A stretch of 64,000 nt of DNA from Flavobacteriaceae bacterium F08102. GTDB taxonomy: Bacteria; Bacteroidota; Bacteroidia; Flavobacteriales; Flavobacteriaceae. This document shows positions 15,954-24,853 of the stretch, one piece after another. The position numbers were made by a program, and so were the translations under genes. The number at the start of each line of letters is the position of its first letter. Position 1 is the stretch's first letter. The notes beneath the pieces are model-generated. The model was not told the origin of the DNA, did not search any database, and worked only from the letters and a program-made list of their open reading frames with translations. Location of the stretch: assembly GCA_023015935.1 (NCBI GenBank), contig JALKAY010000003.1, forward strand, positions 186,001 to 250,000, written 5' to 3'.

Positions 15954-18404
15954 TTATCGATTGGCTATTTTAATGATGTCTGCAAATAATCCAGAAGCAG
16001 TTACTTCTGCGCCAGCACCTGCTCCTTTAATAATTAAGGGTTGTTCAGGGTAGCGTTCAGTATAGTACATGACAATATTATCTTTCCCTTCTAAATTGTA
16101 AAAGGGGTGGTCTGGTGGGATTTCTTGTAAGCCTACTTGAGCTTTGCCTTCGACAAAGGAGGCAACATATTTTAAACGAGTTCCATGCGCGTCAGCAGAT
16201 TGTAATAGTGCATTGTAATGTTCGTCTTCCGTGTCTAAAGCGGCATAAAAATCAGCTACGCTAGGTGCGGATAAATCGGCTGGTGTTAAAAAAGACTCAT
16301 TTTTGATTTGCTCAAGTTCTAAAGGGCATCCACTTTCTCTTGCTAAAATGAGGATTTTACGGGCAACGTCGATTCCACTTAAATCAATACGAGGATCAGG
16401 TTCTGTATAGCCTTCTGCAGCAGCGAGTTTTACAACATCGATAAAACGTTGATCTGCTTTAAAATTATTAAATATAAAATTGAGACTACCAGATAAAACG
16501 GCTTGAATTTTGACAATTTTATCGCCTGAAGCAATCAGGTTGTTTAAGGTGTCAATTACTGGTAAGCCGGCTCCTACGTTGGTTTCAAATAAGAATGGAG
16601 TGTTGTAACGTAAAGAGAGCTCTTTGAGTTTGAAGTATTCTTTATACGAAGCAGCACAGGCAATTTTATTGCAAGCAACTACGGCAATACGCTGTTTTAG
16701 GTAATTGCTATAGGTTTTTGCCACGGATTCATTAGCAGTAATATCGACAAAAATACTATTGCGTAAATTTAATTGAACTACCCGATCAAAGAATCCCCTC
16801 AAACTCGTTTTCTCACTGGTGGCTGAATTGGTTAGATGATCTTGCCAAGAAGTTAAATCGAGACCGTTTTCATCAAAACACATCCGTCGTGAATTTGATA
16901 GCCCTACTACGCGTACATGGATGTGTAAATTGTTTTTGAGAAAGTCATCTTGTTGTTGGATTTGAGTGAGTAATTTTTCTCCAACATTTCCAACCCCAGT
17001 GATAAAAAGGTTTATTTGTTTATAATCATCTTTAAAAAATACTTCATGTAAGCTGTTAAGTGCTTTTTTCACATCTTTTTGTGCAATAACTGCTGAAATA
17101 TTTTTTTCTGATGCGCCTTGGGCTATGGCTCTAATATTTACATTATTCTTTCCTAATGTGCCAAACATCTTTCCACTAATTCCTTGGTGGCTTTTCATTT
17201 GATCACCAACGATGGCAATAATGGATAGGTGAAGCTCTACAATTAATGGTTTGATTTTGTTTTTTAAGATTTCAAATTCGAAACACTGATCAATAGCGTG
17301 CTTTGCCCTAGATGCATTGGCATCGTCAATACCGATACAAATGGAGTGTTCGGAAGAGGCTTGGGTGATTAATTTAACGTTAATACCTTCGTAGGCTAAA
17401 GTTTCAAAAAGGCGTTTTGAAAATCCTGGAACACCAACCATGCCTGATCCTTCAAGGGTAATTAGGGAGACATTTTCAATATGGCTAATTCCTTTAACAG
17501 GATTTTTTTTGTCTTTAGAATTTTTACTGATAAGCGTGCCTAATTCATCCGGTTTTGTTGTGTTTTTAATATAAATAGGGATTTGCGCACGGAGTACAGG
17601 ATGGATTGTAGGAGGATATAGTACCTTGGCTCCAAAATGGGATAATTCCATGGCTTCTTCATAGGAAATTTGGGAAATTGGCATCGCCGATTTTACGATT
17701 GTAGGATTTGCCGTGAACATGCCGCTTACATCTGTCCAAATTTCTAAGGCCTTGGCATTGAGTGCCGCCGCGAGGATGGCCGCTGAATAGTCCGATCCTC
17801 CACGACCTAAGAGGGTTGTTTCTCCAGTGGATGTGGCTGCGATAAATCCGGGTATTACAATGACTGAAGTCGGAACTGTTGAAACGTAATCGTTTATTTT
17901 CTGATTACTCTGGTCGAAATTAACGGTTGCATGCGTGAAATCTGCGTTAGTTTCAAACAATTCACGCGCATCTTTTCTACAAGCGTTAATAGCATTCGCG
18001 TTGAATGCTGCTGTTATGATTTCAGAAGAAAGGAGTTCTCCTTGACTTAAAATAGCGGCTTCACTTTTAGGTGAAAGTTCGTTGATAACAGAAACCCCAT
18101 GTAAGATTTCCTGTAGTTTATCAATCTTTTTCTGTACATTTTCGACTAAGGAGACTTGTTCTTGTTCTTGAAAAAGTGCTCGGATAATATCGACGTGTAT
18201 CGTTTTGATTTCTTCGACTATTTCTAGATACGAAGATTTTTTAATAGCAGCCATTTGCGCCGCTTTGGTGAGTAAATTTGTAACTTTTGAGAAAGCTGAT
18301 ACCACAACGATTTGTTGTTCTTTACCTGCTTTAACAATCTCTATAATTTTTAAAATATTTAATGCGGAGCCTACCGAAGTACCTCCAAATTTTAGCACTT
18401 TCAT
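15954..18404 (-). CDS. thrA: Bifunctional aspartokinase I / homoserine dehydrogenase I
   Basis: Fusion enzyme catalysing the first and third steps from aspartate to threonine. The N-terminal kinase starts KFGGTSVGS (residues 4-12) and contains LLGRGGSDYSAAILA. Two ACT-type regulatory segments follow in the middle (about 310-450), the expected site of threonine feedback inhibition. The C-terminal homoserine dehydrogenase has the NAD(P) loop FITGVGNVGEKLL near residue 470, ETNVGAGLPVIDTLNNL and LSGSLNFIFN. The length (816) is that of the E. coli ThrA class. It is first in thrA-thrB-thrC and is preceded by a 67-base stretch and a Thr/Ile-rich leader ORF with a hairpin, so attenuation is likely on top of feedback. 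Confidence 0.97.
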   Translation of the reverse strand: MKVLKFGGTSVGSALNILKIIEIVKAGKEQQIVVVSAFSKVTNLLTKAAQMAAIKKSSYLEIVEEIKTIHVDIIRALFQEQEQVSLVENVQKKIDKLQEILHGVSVINELSPKSEAAILSQGELLSSEIITAAFNANAINACRKDARELFETNADFTHATVNFDQSNQKINDYVSTVPTSVIVIPGFIAATSTGETTLLGRGGSDYSAAILAAALNAKALEIWTDVSGMFTANPTIVKSAMPISQISYEEAMELSHFGAKVLYPPTIHPVLRAQIPIYIKNTTKPDELGTLISKNSKDKKNPVKGISHIENVSLITLEGSGMVGVPGFSKRLFETLAYEGINVKLITQASSEHSICIGIDDANASRAKHAIDQCFEFEILKNKIKPLIVELHLSIIAIVGDQMKSHQGISGKMFGTLGKNNVNIRAIAQGASEKNISAVIAQKDVKKALNSLHEVFFKDDYKQINLFITGVGNVGEKLLTQIQQQDDFLKNNLHIHVRVVGLSNSRRMCFDENGLDLTSWQDHLTNSATSEKTSLRGFFDRVVQLNLRNSIFVDITANESVAKTYSNYLKQRIAVVACNKIACAASYKEYFKLKELSLRYNTPFLFETNVGAGLPVIDTLNNLIASGDKIVKIQAVLSGSLNFIFNNFKADQRFIDVVKLAAAEGYTEPDPRIDLSGIDVARKILILARESGCPLELEQIKNESFLTPADLSAPSVADFYAALDTEDEHYNALLQSADAHGTRLKYVASFVEGKAQVGLQEIPPDHPFYNLEGKDNIVMYYTERYPEQPLIIKGAGAGAEVTASGLFADIIKIANR

Positions 18405-18458
18405 GGTGTGAAAATTTGATTAGTAATAAAATACGAATATGTAAAATGGATGATATGT

Positions 18459-18480
18459 AAAAAGATAACCCCTAAGGGGT
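18459..18480 (-). terminator. thr attenuator hairpin
   Basis: On the minus strand ACCCC (18480-18476), loop TTA, GGGGT (18472-18468), then TATC and five T (18463-18459). The stem is short (5 pairs). It contains the last sense codons and the TAG stop of the leader peptide, so a ribosome stalled on the Thr codons would physically cover the left arm. Confidence 0.6.
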
Positions 18481-18567
18481 AATAATGGTAGTAGTAGATG
18501 CAATACGAATCGTAGCGGTTGATAAAATCAACGCGGCTAATAAACTAGATGTAGTGTTCAATTGCAT
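18472..18567 (-). CDS. thrL: thr operon leader peptide
   Basis: A 31-residue peptide read on the minus strand just before thrA. It contains 8 Thr and 5 Ile, ending in TTTIITP followed by TAG. Isoleucine derives from threonine, and both are the amino acids expected to control thrABC, as in the E. coli thr leader. The ORF overlaps a hairpin with T tract (18,459-18,480), and codons 12-18 fold as a second hairpin (18,515-18,534: 8 pairs, one bulge, 3-base loop). A promoter box TACATTTG (18,572-18,579) ends only four bases before the ATG, so the mRNA may be leaderless. Control logic inferred: ribosomes starved of Thr or Ile stop at codons 25-30 and prevent the hairpin, while free passage and release at TAG lets it form. 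Confidence 0.75.
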   Translation of the reverse strand: MQLNTTSSLLAALILSTATIRIASTTTIITP

Positions 18568-18571
18568 GTGA

Positions 18572-18579
18572 CAAATGTA
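18572..18579 (-). promoter_or_regulatory. thr operon promoter -7 box
   Basis: TACATTTG on the minus strand matches TAnnTTTG and ends four bases before the thrL ATG. I do not find a clear TTTG 17-21 bases upstream, so the promoter is moderately supported. Confidence 0.5.
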
Positions 18580-18701
18580 CGTGATTCTGGGTAAATACCT
18601 AAACCTACCTTACATAAAATTTAATTTTTTTAAAAAAAAGAGAGAATTTCAGAGATGAAAGAGCAGTAAATGGTTGATGAATAAGGTTGTTTTTACCAAT
18701 T

Positions 18702-18953
18702 TTAGAGATTTCTCTTTTTTGATCGTAAATAGACATTTGCACCTTGATGTGAAACCTGGTTGACTGTTTTTATAGACTGCTTTCGAAGCGCATCCGTTGA
18801 TTTTTGATGTAATTCATCAATACGATGAATCCATTTTTGTTTTGCGCATTGTACGATCAAAGATACATCATAGGCTATATTCGTCGCCTTAATTTTAAAA
18901 CAGGCTAAATACTGCTTGTACTTTTGCTTTGCTAGCAGATGGTCCGAGTTCAA
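18702..18953 (-). CDS. Possible small basic protein overlapping mepB
   Basis: An 83-codon frame whose first 59 bases overlap the end of the MepB gene in another frame. The non-overlapping part reads like a real, strongly basic protein (KWIHRIDELHQKS, then LYS/ARG-rich end). No signal peptide, no recognised domain. The overlap is longer than is usual for a coupled gene, so the true start may be a non-ATG codon near 18,895 or the ORF may be a remnant. Confidence 0.3.
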   Translation of the reverse strand: MNSDHLLAKQKYKQYLACFKIKATNIAYDVSLIVQCAKQKWIHRIDELHQKSTDALRKQSIKTVNQVSHQGANVYLRSKKRNL

Positions 18954-19401
18954 AAAAGTACGGAAGTTGCCATTGTTGACTTTTTATAGCTTGCTTGTTT
19001 TGAGGTTGGTCCCATGGAGGATAGACTCTAAACCCTCGTTTCCCTTCTTTAAGAGGGGTCGATAAAATTGCGTTTTCAAGAAGTATGTCGGTTGGAAAAA
19101 CAAAATGTCCTAATCTGTCTTTAAATCGTATGGTTATGCTAAGAAAGTCGATAGGATCTGTATGGTCAAAGGGTTGAATTGTACCATTGGGAATTCTTTT
19201 CCAGCAAGTGACGAATTGTCCCGTTTTTTTGGGCGTAATTTTTGCTTTTCGGCTAATAACTGTAGCGCTGTTTATACGATAGCGTGATGCCTTATACGCT
19301 TGGCTTTCGGGTTCTAACGTAAAATTAGAAACTAGCAGGCCAGCGGGTCTATAAAGGGTTGAGAACAATACGCTAAGATCCGTGTCTATTGGGTCATTCA
19401 T
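18895..19401 (-). CDS. MepB family protein
   Basis: A 168-residue cytoplasmic protein of the MepB family, named after the third gene of the staphylococcal mepRAB multidrug operon; its biochemical role is unknown. The family pattern is intact: an early ESQAYKASRYRIN stretch, GQFVTCWKR, PFDHTDPIDFL, GHFVFPTDILLENAIL, then GKRGFRVYPPWDQP and a final WQLPYFFEL. It starts 23 bases after the lysA stop and probably shares its transcript. There is no MepA or MepR neighbour here, so the name should not be taken as a drug-resistance claim. Confidence 0.85.
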   Translation of the reverse strand: MNDPIDTDLSVLFSTLYRPAGLLVSNFTLEPESQAYKASRYRINSATVISRKAKITPKKTGQFVTCWKRIPNGTIQPFDHTDPIDFLSITIRFKDRLGHFVFPTDILLENAILSTPLKEGKRGFRVYPPWDQPQNKQAIKSQQWQLPYFFELGPSASKAKVQAVFSLF

Positions 19402-19424
19402 CGCGGCAAGGTACGCTAATCTGA

Positions 19425-20630
19425 TTAGCTATCTATAAGGACTTGACCGCGTAAAATGTCTTCAATGGTCTCACGTTCACGGATGAGATATCCCTTTCCG
19501 TCTTTAACCAAAACTTCTGCAGGGCGATATCGCGAATTATAATTGGATGCCATAGAAAAACAGTACGCGCCAGCATTGTGAAAACACAAAATATCTCCTT
19601 CGGTGATTTCGTTAATTCTTCGATTGGCTCCTAAGGTGTCAGTTTCACAAATATAACCTACTACGGTATAGAATCTTTCTTTACCATTAGGGTTGGATAA
19701 ATTTTCAATATGGTGATAGGCATCGTAAAACATGGGTCTGATAAAATGGTTCATTCCACTATCAACGCCTGCAAATACGGTCGAGGTAGTTTGTTTCACA
19801 ACGTTTACATGGACTAGGAAATTTCCAGCTTCACTCACTAAGAATTTACCAGGTTCGAACATGAGTGTAAGATCTTTACCAAATTGTTTGCAAAAATCGT
19901 TAAATCGCTTGGATAATTTTTTACCTAATTCTTCAATATCTGTAGCGATGTCACCTTCTTTATAAGGTACTTTAAAACCACTTCCGAAATCGATATACGA
20001 CAAGTCCTTAAATGTTTCGGCAGCATTGAATAATATTTCAGTGGCTCGTAAAAACGCATCAACATCATAAATGTCAGAACCGGTATGCATGTGAATTCCT
20101 GAAATCAACATTCCGGTGTTTTCAACAACACGATGAATGTGTGGAAGTTGATGGATAGAGATACCAAATTTAGAGTCGATATGTCCAACCGATATTTTTG
20201 AATTACCACCGGCCATGATATGCGGATTTATGCGAATACATACTGGCGTGTTCGGGTATTTTTGTCCGAATTGCTCTAATATTGACAAGTTGTCAATGTT
20301 TAATTGGACCCCATATCCCATAGCTTGTTCAATTTCTTCAAGAGAAACTCCATTGGGTGTGAAAATAATATCCTTAGGGTCAAACCCCGCCCGAAGTCCA
20401 AGTTGTACTTCTTGTACAGAAACGGTATCAATTCCCGAATTTAGCTCTTTAAATACCTTTAAAATATTAATATTTGACAGGGCTTTTACGGCATAATTAA
20501 TTTTTAAATTTTTTACAGATGAAAACGCCTTTGTCATACGCTGGTATTGCGACACTATTTTGTCAGCGTCATATACATAGAGTGGAGTGTCGAATTGTTT
20601 CGCTAATTTTAATAAGAGGCTTCGGTTCAT
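19425..20630 (-). CDS. lysA: Diaminopimelate decarboxylase
   Basis: PLP enzyme making lysine from meso-diaminopimelate. The PLP lysine is K49 in INYAVKALSN. The barrel then shows HMHTGSDI, YIDFGSGFKVPY (phosphate loop) and MFEPGKFLVSEAG, and the C-terminal part has CETDTLG, whose Cys reaches into the partner subunit's active site, and FHNAGAYCFSMASNYN. The length (401) fits. A -7 box lies at 20,651-20,658. MepB follows on the same transcript. Other lysine genes are not in the window. Confidence 0.96.
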   Translation of the reverse strand: MNRSLLLKLAKQFDTPLYVYDADKIVSQYQRMTKAFSSVKNLKINYAVKALSNINILKVFKELNSGIDTVSVQEVQLGLRAGFDPKDIIFTPNGVSLEEIEQAMGYGVQLNIDNLSILEQFGQKYPNTPVCIRINPHIMAGGNSKISVGHIDSKFGISIHQLPHIHRVVENTGMLISGIHMHTGSDIYDVDAFLRATEILFNAAETFKDLSYIDFGSGFKVPYKEGDIATDIEELGKKLSKRFNDFCKQFGKDLTLMFEPGKFLVSEAGNFLVHVNVVKQTTSTVFAGVDSGMNHFIRPMFYDAYHHIENLSNPNGKERFYTVVGYICETDTLGANRRINEITEGDILCFHNAGAYCFSMASNYNSRYRPAEVLVKDGKGYLIRERETIEDILRGQVLIDS

Positions 20631-20650
20631 TCGTTTCGGTATTTAGTTGG

Positions 20651-20658
20651 CAAAAATA
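20651..20658 (-). promoter_or_regulatory. lysA promoter -7 box
   Basis: TATTTTTG on the minus strand matches TAnnTTTG, 20 bases before the lysA ATG. No TTTG partner seen at the right spacing. Confidence 0.4.
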
Positions 20659-20717
20659 CACTATTACTTAAAACTTAAGGTATGGGGTACAATTATCAAC
20701 ATATTATTGAATTTTGT

Positions 20718-21953
20718 TTAATTGCGGTATTTTTTTGCCGTTAAGCTTGCAATTTTCACAATGACTTGAATAGCTTTTTCCATAGATTCTACAGGAACGT
20801 ATTCATAGCGTCCGTGAAAATTATGACCGCCAGCAAAGATGTTAGGACAAGGAAGTCCTTTGTAAGAAAGTTGCGAACCATCTGTACCTCCTCTAATGGC
20901 TTTGATGATAGGTTTAACTCCAACTTCTTTCATGGCGTTTTCAGCAATGTCAACAATATGCATCACTGGCATTATTTTTTCCTTCATATTGTAATATTGG
21001 TCGGCTATTTCAACCGTAACCAGTGGTGCACCCAACTTTTCATTAAGGTTATCCGCAATGGAAGAAATTAATTTTTTTCTCGCTTGAAATTTTTCCATAT
21101 CGTGATCACGGATAATATATTGTAAGGTTGTTTTTTCAACTTCGCCTATATGGGAATGCAAATGAAAAAAACCTTCATATCCTTCGGTTTGTTCAGGGGT
21201 TTCGTTTTGGGGTAAGGCAGCAATAAACTCATTGGCAATAAGGATTGAATTTATGAGTTTATTTTTGGCGTAACCAGGGTGTACAATTTTACCCTTAATG
21301 TGTATGGTAGCTGAAGCAGCATTAAAATTTTCATATTCTAATTCACCTACTTGGCTTCCATCCATAGTATAGGCCCATTCAGCTCCAAATTTGTCAACAT
21401 CAAATAAATGGGCGCCTTTGCCAACTTCTTCGTCTGGAGTAAATGCAATACGTATTTCTCCATGCTTAATTTCTGGATGTTGGAGTAGATATTCCATGGC
21501 ACAAACAATCTCCGTAATTCCTGCTTTGTCATCTGCACCTAGCAAAGTTGTCCCATCGGTAGTTATTAAAGTCTGCCCTTTGTATTGTAATAAATCTTCA
21601 AAGTACGAAGGTGATAAAAGTATGTTCTCTTCTTTGTTGAGTACAATGTCTTTTCCGTCATAGTTAGGATGAATTTGTGGTTTTACCCCCGTACCTGTGA
21701 AATCTGGACTGGTATCAATATGTGAGATAAAACCAATGGTAGGGACATCAAAATCTACATTACTAGGAAGGGTTGCCATTAAATAACAATGCTCATCTAA
21801 GTGGACATCTTTGAGTCCAATTCGTTTTAGATCATCAACAAGTACTCTTGCGAGATCCCATTGTTTATCTGTGCTTGGAAAGGCTGGGTTTTTAGGGTCA
21901 GATTGGGTGTCAATAGTGACGTATTTTGTAAAGCGATCGATAATATGCTGCAT
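20718..21953 (-). CDS. pepT: Peptidase T (tripeptide aminopeptidase)
   Basis: M20B-type di-zinc aminopeptidase removing the N-terminal residue of tripeptides in the cytoplasm. Metal ligands are visible in order: H78 with D80 in ISHIDTSPD, the shared Asp in LLGADDKAG, the catalytic Glu in [12 protein letters not shown], the Asp in YTMDGS and the last His in [14 protein letters not shown]. The 411-residue length is that of E. coli PepT. It has its own promoter (TTG-N20-TACATTTG on the minus strand, -7 box at 21,968-21,975). Confidence 0.96.
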   Translation of the reverse strand: MQHIIDRFTKYVTIDTQSDPKNPAFPSTDKQWDLARVLVDDLKRIGLKDVHLDEHCYLMATLPSNVDFDVPTIGFISHIDTSPDFTGTGVKPQIHPNYDGKDIVLNKEENILLSPSYFEDLLQYKGQTLITTDGTTLLGADDKAGITEIVCAMEYLLQHPEIKHGEIRIAFTPDEEVGKGAHLFDVDKFGAEWAYTMDGSQVGELEYENFNAASATIHIKGKIVHPGYAKNKLINSILIANEFIAALPQNETPEQTEGYEGFFHLHSHIGEVEKTTLQYIIRDHDMEKFQARKKLISSIADNLNEKLGAPLVTVEIADQYYNMKEKIMPVMHIVDIAENAMKEVGVKPIIKAIRGGTDGSQLSYKGLPCPNIFAGGHNFHGRYEYVPVESMEKAIQVIVKIASLTAKKYRN

Positions 21954-21967
21954 ATGAAATTTTTTTT

Positions 21968-21998
21968 CAAATGTAGAGATTCAGTCGCCAATATACAA
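21968..21998 (-). promoter_or_regulatory. pepT promoter
   Basis: On the minus strand TTG, 20 bases, then TACATTTG (21,975-21,968), 14 bases before the pepT ATG; close to the Bacteroidota consensus. Confidence 0.6.
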
Positions 21999-22056
21999 GT
22001 GGTAAAAGTAGCCTTAGAAAAATTTTATTTTGACTGAAATTTCTTCAGTCATTTTT

Positions 22057-22611
22057 TTATTTTATTAATTCAATTCGGTTAAAAAGATCAATAGATTTAC
22101 ACAAACGCTCTTGTACGTTTTCTACCCCATAAATTTGAGAGCTAAGCATTAAATAATCATCTACGCCAAGCTTAATATAGATTTGTAAATGTTGAAAAGG
22201 ATACCCATTTGATTTTCCTTCAGATAAGTTGAGATAACTTAACTTATTTTTAATTTTAGTAAAGGTAGATCGAGTCGTTTTTAAGGAATCTTGGCTATTT
22301 AGTGTGTCAATTCTTTTTACAAAATCGTCTGTCAAATAGAGCTCCCCTTGTTTCCAACTGGCATTGAGAATAAATGTTTCTGTTAATTCTTTTGTGGTGT
22401 CAGCAGAATAAATAGCGGAGGAATATTCATCATAGTAAAAGTTTGTTTTCCAATCGCTTGGTAATTGAATTTTAAAATGTTTTAAAAAGTCGGTGTGTTT
22501 TTTAAGGTTCGCAAAACCATAGGTATTACAATTAAACTCTTCTCTCAATTCATTTTTTTCACAACTAACTAAGGTTACAATGATGAGAAGTAAAAGGAGG
22601 AAATTTTTCAT
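22057..22611 (-). CDS. Lipoprotein of unknown function
   Basis: A 184-residue protein with a lipoprotein signal (residues 1-17, lipobox LVSC with Cys17). The mature part has a FKIQLPSDWKTNFYYDEYSSAIYSAD segment typical of small alpha/beta lipoproteins in Flavobacteria that resemble PsbP, but I cannot confirm the family. Two Cys (besides the lipid Cys) at about residue 28 and near the C-terminus could form a disulfide. It lies 19 bases after the BNR-repeat gene on the same strand, so both are probably on one transcript. Confidence 0.7.
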   Translation of the reverse strand: MKNFLLLLLIIVTLVSCEKNELREEFNCNTYGFANLKKHTDFLKHFKIQLPSDWKTNFYYDEYSSAIYSADTTKELTETFILNASWKQGELYLTDDFVKRIDTLNSQDSLKTTRSTFTKIKNKLSYLNLSEGKSNGYPFQHLQIYIKLGVDDYLMLSSQIYGVENVQERLCKSIDLFNRIELIK

Positions 22612-22630
22612 AGGGTCTAAAATTGGGTAC

Positions 22631-23674
22631 TTACTTAATACTTAATGTCATTTTTGCAATTTTATTGTTTCCAGACAGCCATGCAAAATTTTTATTTACA
22701 AAACGAATACTATAATAGCCTTGATTACTTACCTCAGTCCATGTGTTTCCAGCATCGTTTGAATAAGAAATGCCAGTACTACTTACTGAAAAAACTTCTT
22801 TTCCCTGAGTGCCTGGGACGTATTGTACGCTACTTCGGTAGCCAGGACCTTTCCCAGGACTGACTAGACTCCATGTTTTTCCACCGTCGGTAGTTTTGGC
22901 TTTACTAGCGCGTTGATCCTCTTTTTTATCCCAATCTCCACCGACCAATAGACCATTCATGCGATCGTGAAATGCAACGGCATAACTACCGGTCATTTTT
23001 CCGCCAGCCATCATTGGTGTCTCTCTAACAGTCCAAGTTTCACCATAATCATTGCTGTAAAATATGCGAGATTTTGTACCGCCAGTGGCTACCCATGCCT
23101 CACTTCCAATAGTTGCAATATTTCCATTACTAGCAGCAAAAGCGGCTTCGCCTTCACGCATAGAGGGGATGTTGTCACACGGAATTTTCTTCCAAGTTTG
23201 ACCGCCGTCATGTGTAACAATGACGGAAAGGCAGCCATCCGTTGGATCTCCAATGGCAAGTCCATTTTGGTCATCGTAAAACCGCATTGCATCATAAAAT
23301 ATTGCAGGATGATCCTCTCTATAAACGAGGGTTGCTTTTCCATCTTGGTAGCGATAAAGTAAGGCTGGATTTCCAATGCTAAGGGCATAAATTACGGATC
23401 CATTACTGGCTATTGCTCTAAAATGTGGTGTAATACTATCTTCTTTTACCGTAATTTCATTGAGTTTTTTAAATTCAGGAGTCAATATGCCAATTTTTCC
23501 ATCAGAAGTTGCGTAATACAACAGGGAATCTGCTTGTGTTGTGATAGCTCGAATACTGGATGCTTCCATGGGAAATTCTATTATATCTACAGATTGAATG
23601 GATCGAGGAATGTAGGCCTTAGAACAAGAAGCTATCAATAGGGAAAAAGTTAAAAAAGCAGTTAGGATTTTCAT
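22631..23674 (-). CDS. BNR/Ycf48-like beta-propeller lipoprotein
   Basis: A 347-residue lipoprotein (Cys17 in LLIASCSK) whose mature part is a beta-propeller with repeated Asp-box motifs S/T-x-D-x-G-x-T-W: THDGGQTWKK, SNDYGETWTV, TTDGGKTWSL and SNDAGNTWTEV. Such proteins are annotated as sialidase-like, Ycf48-like or oxidoreductase-like, but the motif alone does not define an activity. The catalytic Arg triad of sialidases is not evident. The envelope location is from the signal peptide. A -7 box (TATTTTTG, 23,695-23,702, minus strand) lies before it. It is divergent to the patatin gene. Confidence 0.8.
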   Translation of the reverse strand: MKILTAFLTFSLLIASCSKAYIPRSIQSVDIIEFPMEASSIRAITTQADSLLYYATSDGKIGILTPEFKKLNEITVKEDSITPHFRAIASNGSVIYALSIGNPALLYRYQDGKATLVYREDHPAIFYDAMRFYDDQNGLAIGDPTDGCLSVIVTHDGGQTWKKIPCDNIPSMREGEAAFAASNGNIATIGSEAWVATGGTKSRIFYSNDYGETWTVRETPMMAGGKMTGSYAVAFHDRMNGLLVGGDWDKKEDQRASKAKTTDGGKTWSLVSPGKGPGYRSSVQYVPGTQGKEVFSVSSTGISYSNDAGNTWTEVSNQGYYSIRFVNKNFAWLSGNNKIAKMTLSIK

Positions 23675-23694
23675 GGTAAATTGATTAGTTTTAT

Positions 23695-23702
23695 CAAAAA
23701 TA
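23695..23702 (-). promoter_or_regulatory. -7 box for the beta-propeller gene
   Basis: TATTTTTG on the minus strand matches TAnnTTTG, 20 bases before the ATG at 23674. Confidence 0.4.
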
Positions 23703-23738
23703 GCATTTATTTTAAGAATAAAAACTGCGTATGCATTT

Positions 23739-24644
23739 ATGAAGGCTTTGGTAATATCTGGGGGAGGAAGTAAAGGCGCTTTTGCTGGTGGTGTTGCTCA
23801 ATACCTTATCGACGAAAAGGATAATGATTATGATATTTTTGTAGGGACCTCAACAGGAAGTTTGATGGTTTCTCACTTGGCATTGGGAAAATTGTATGAA
23901 TTAAAAGCGATTTATACGACAGTGAACCAACGAAAAATTTTCAGTAATAATCCGTTTAAGATAAGTGTCATTAATGGGGAACGCGTTGCGAGAATCAATC
24001 ACTTCAATACCGTATGGAACTTTTTAAATAAACGAAAAACTTTTGGGGAAAGTAAAAATTTGCGCAAGTTTATTAAACGTTATTTTACAGAAGCTTATTT
24101 TAATACGTTAAAAGCGTCTAAGAAAGACGTAGTGGTAACTGTTTCAAACTTTACGACAAATGCTGTGGAGTATAAGTCGATTAAAGAGTGTACTTACGTC
24201 GATTTTTGTGATTGGATTTGGGCTTCATGTAATTATGTGCCTTTTATGAGCTTAATGAAAAAAAATGGTTGTGAATATGCAGATGGAGGGTTTGGCAGTA
24301 TTGTGCCAATTCGGGAAGCCATTTTACGTGGTGCCACAGAAGTAGATGCGATCATTTTAGAGACCGAAGTCAATCAAATGAAACGTCCTGAAACGACCAA
24401 TCCATTTTCGCTAATCACCAATATCTTTTCTTTTATGTTGGATAATATTGAACGACAAAATGTGACTATAGGGAAACTAGAAGCAGTTCACCGAAACGTG
24501 AAATTGAATTTGTACTATACGCCTACGGTATTGACAACTAATTCATTAGTGTTTGATAAAAAATTAATGAGTCAATGGTGGAAAGATGGACTGAACCACG
24601 CTCGAGAAAAGCAATTAGCCATGAATAAATTGAAAGATAGGTGA
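23739..24644 (+). CDS. Patatin-like phospholipase
   Basis: Ser-Asp dyad acyl hydrolase. The three patatin signatures are intact: the oxyanion loop GGGSKGAFAGG (8-18), the nucleophile elbow GTSTG (36-40, Ser38), and the catalytic Asp182 in EYADGGFG. No signal peptide, so probably cytoplasmic or membrane-associated. The length (301) is short compared with RssA-fused forms; residues 190-300 are the usual variable C-terminal part. Substrate lipid unknown. It stands alone, divergent from the beta-propeller lipoprotein, and 209 bases before the his leader ORF. Confidence 0.88.
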   Translation: MKALVISGGGSKGAFAGGVAQYLIDEKDNDYDIFVGTSTGSLMVSHLALGKLYELKAIYTTVNQRKIFSNNPFKISVINGERVARINHFNTVWNFLNKRKTFGESKNLRKFIKRYFTEAYFNTLKASKKDVVVTVSNFTTNAVEYKSIKECTYVDFCDWIWASCNYVPFMSLMKKNGCEYADGGFGSIVPIREAILRGATEVDAIILETEVNQMKRPETTNPFSLITNIFSFMLDNIERQNVTIGKLEAVHRNVKLNLYYTPTVLTTNSLVFDKKLMSQWWKDGLNHAREKQLAMNKLKDR

Positions 24645-24802
24645 TTCATCAAAAGCTCAGTGAAAGCCGATGTGTTTCTAATTGTTCTTTAGATAATTTA
24701 ATTGTGTCTAGTGTTAGGTACTGAATTCACTTAGCATTGCGCGTTAGCATATTGTTAAATGTGGTAACCAATTTTGGTTTCAGCTTTTTTTTTAACTTAA
24801 AG

Positions 24803-24835
24803 TTTGTTTTAAAAAAAAATATTCCATTACATTTG
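24803..24835 (+). promoter_or_regulatory. his operon promoter
   Basis: TTTG (24803-24806), 21 bases, TACATTTG (24828-24835): a full Bacteroidota-type promoter, 18 bases before the leader-peptide ATG at 24,854. Confidence 0.65.
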
Positions 24836-24853
24836 TAGTCTATTATAATTACT

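Noticed and set aside
22031-22058. Hairpin TGACTGAA/TTCAGTCA with a T tract in the plus direction
   Set aside because: There is no plus-strand gene before it; it overlaps the stop of a minus-strand gene and has no T tract on that strand, so I did not call it a terminator.
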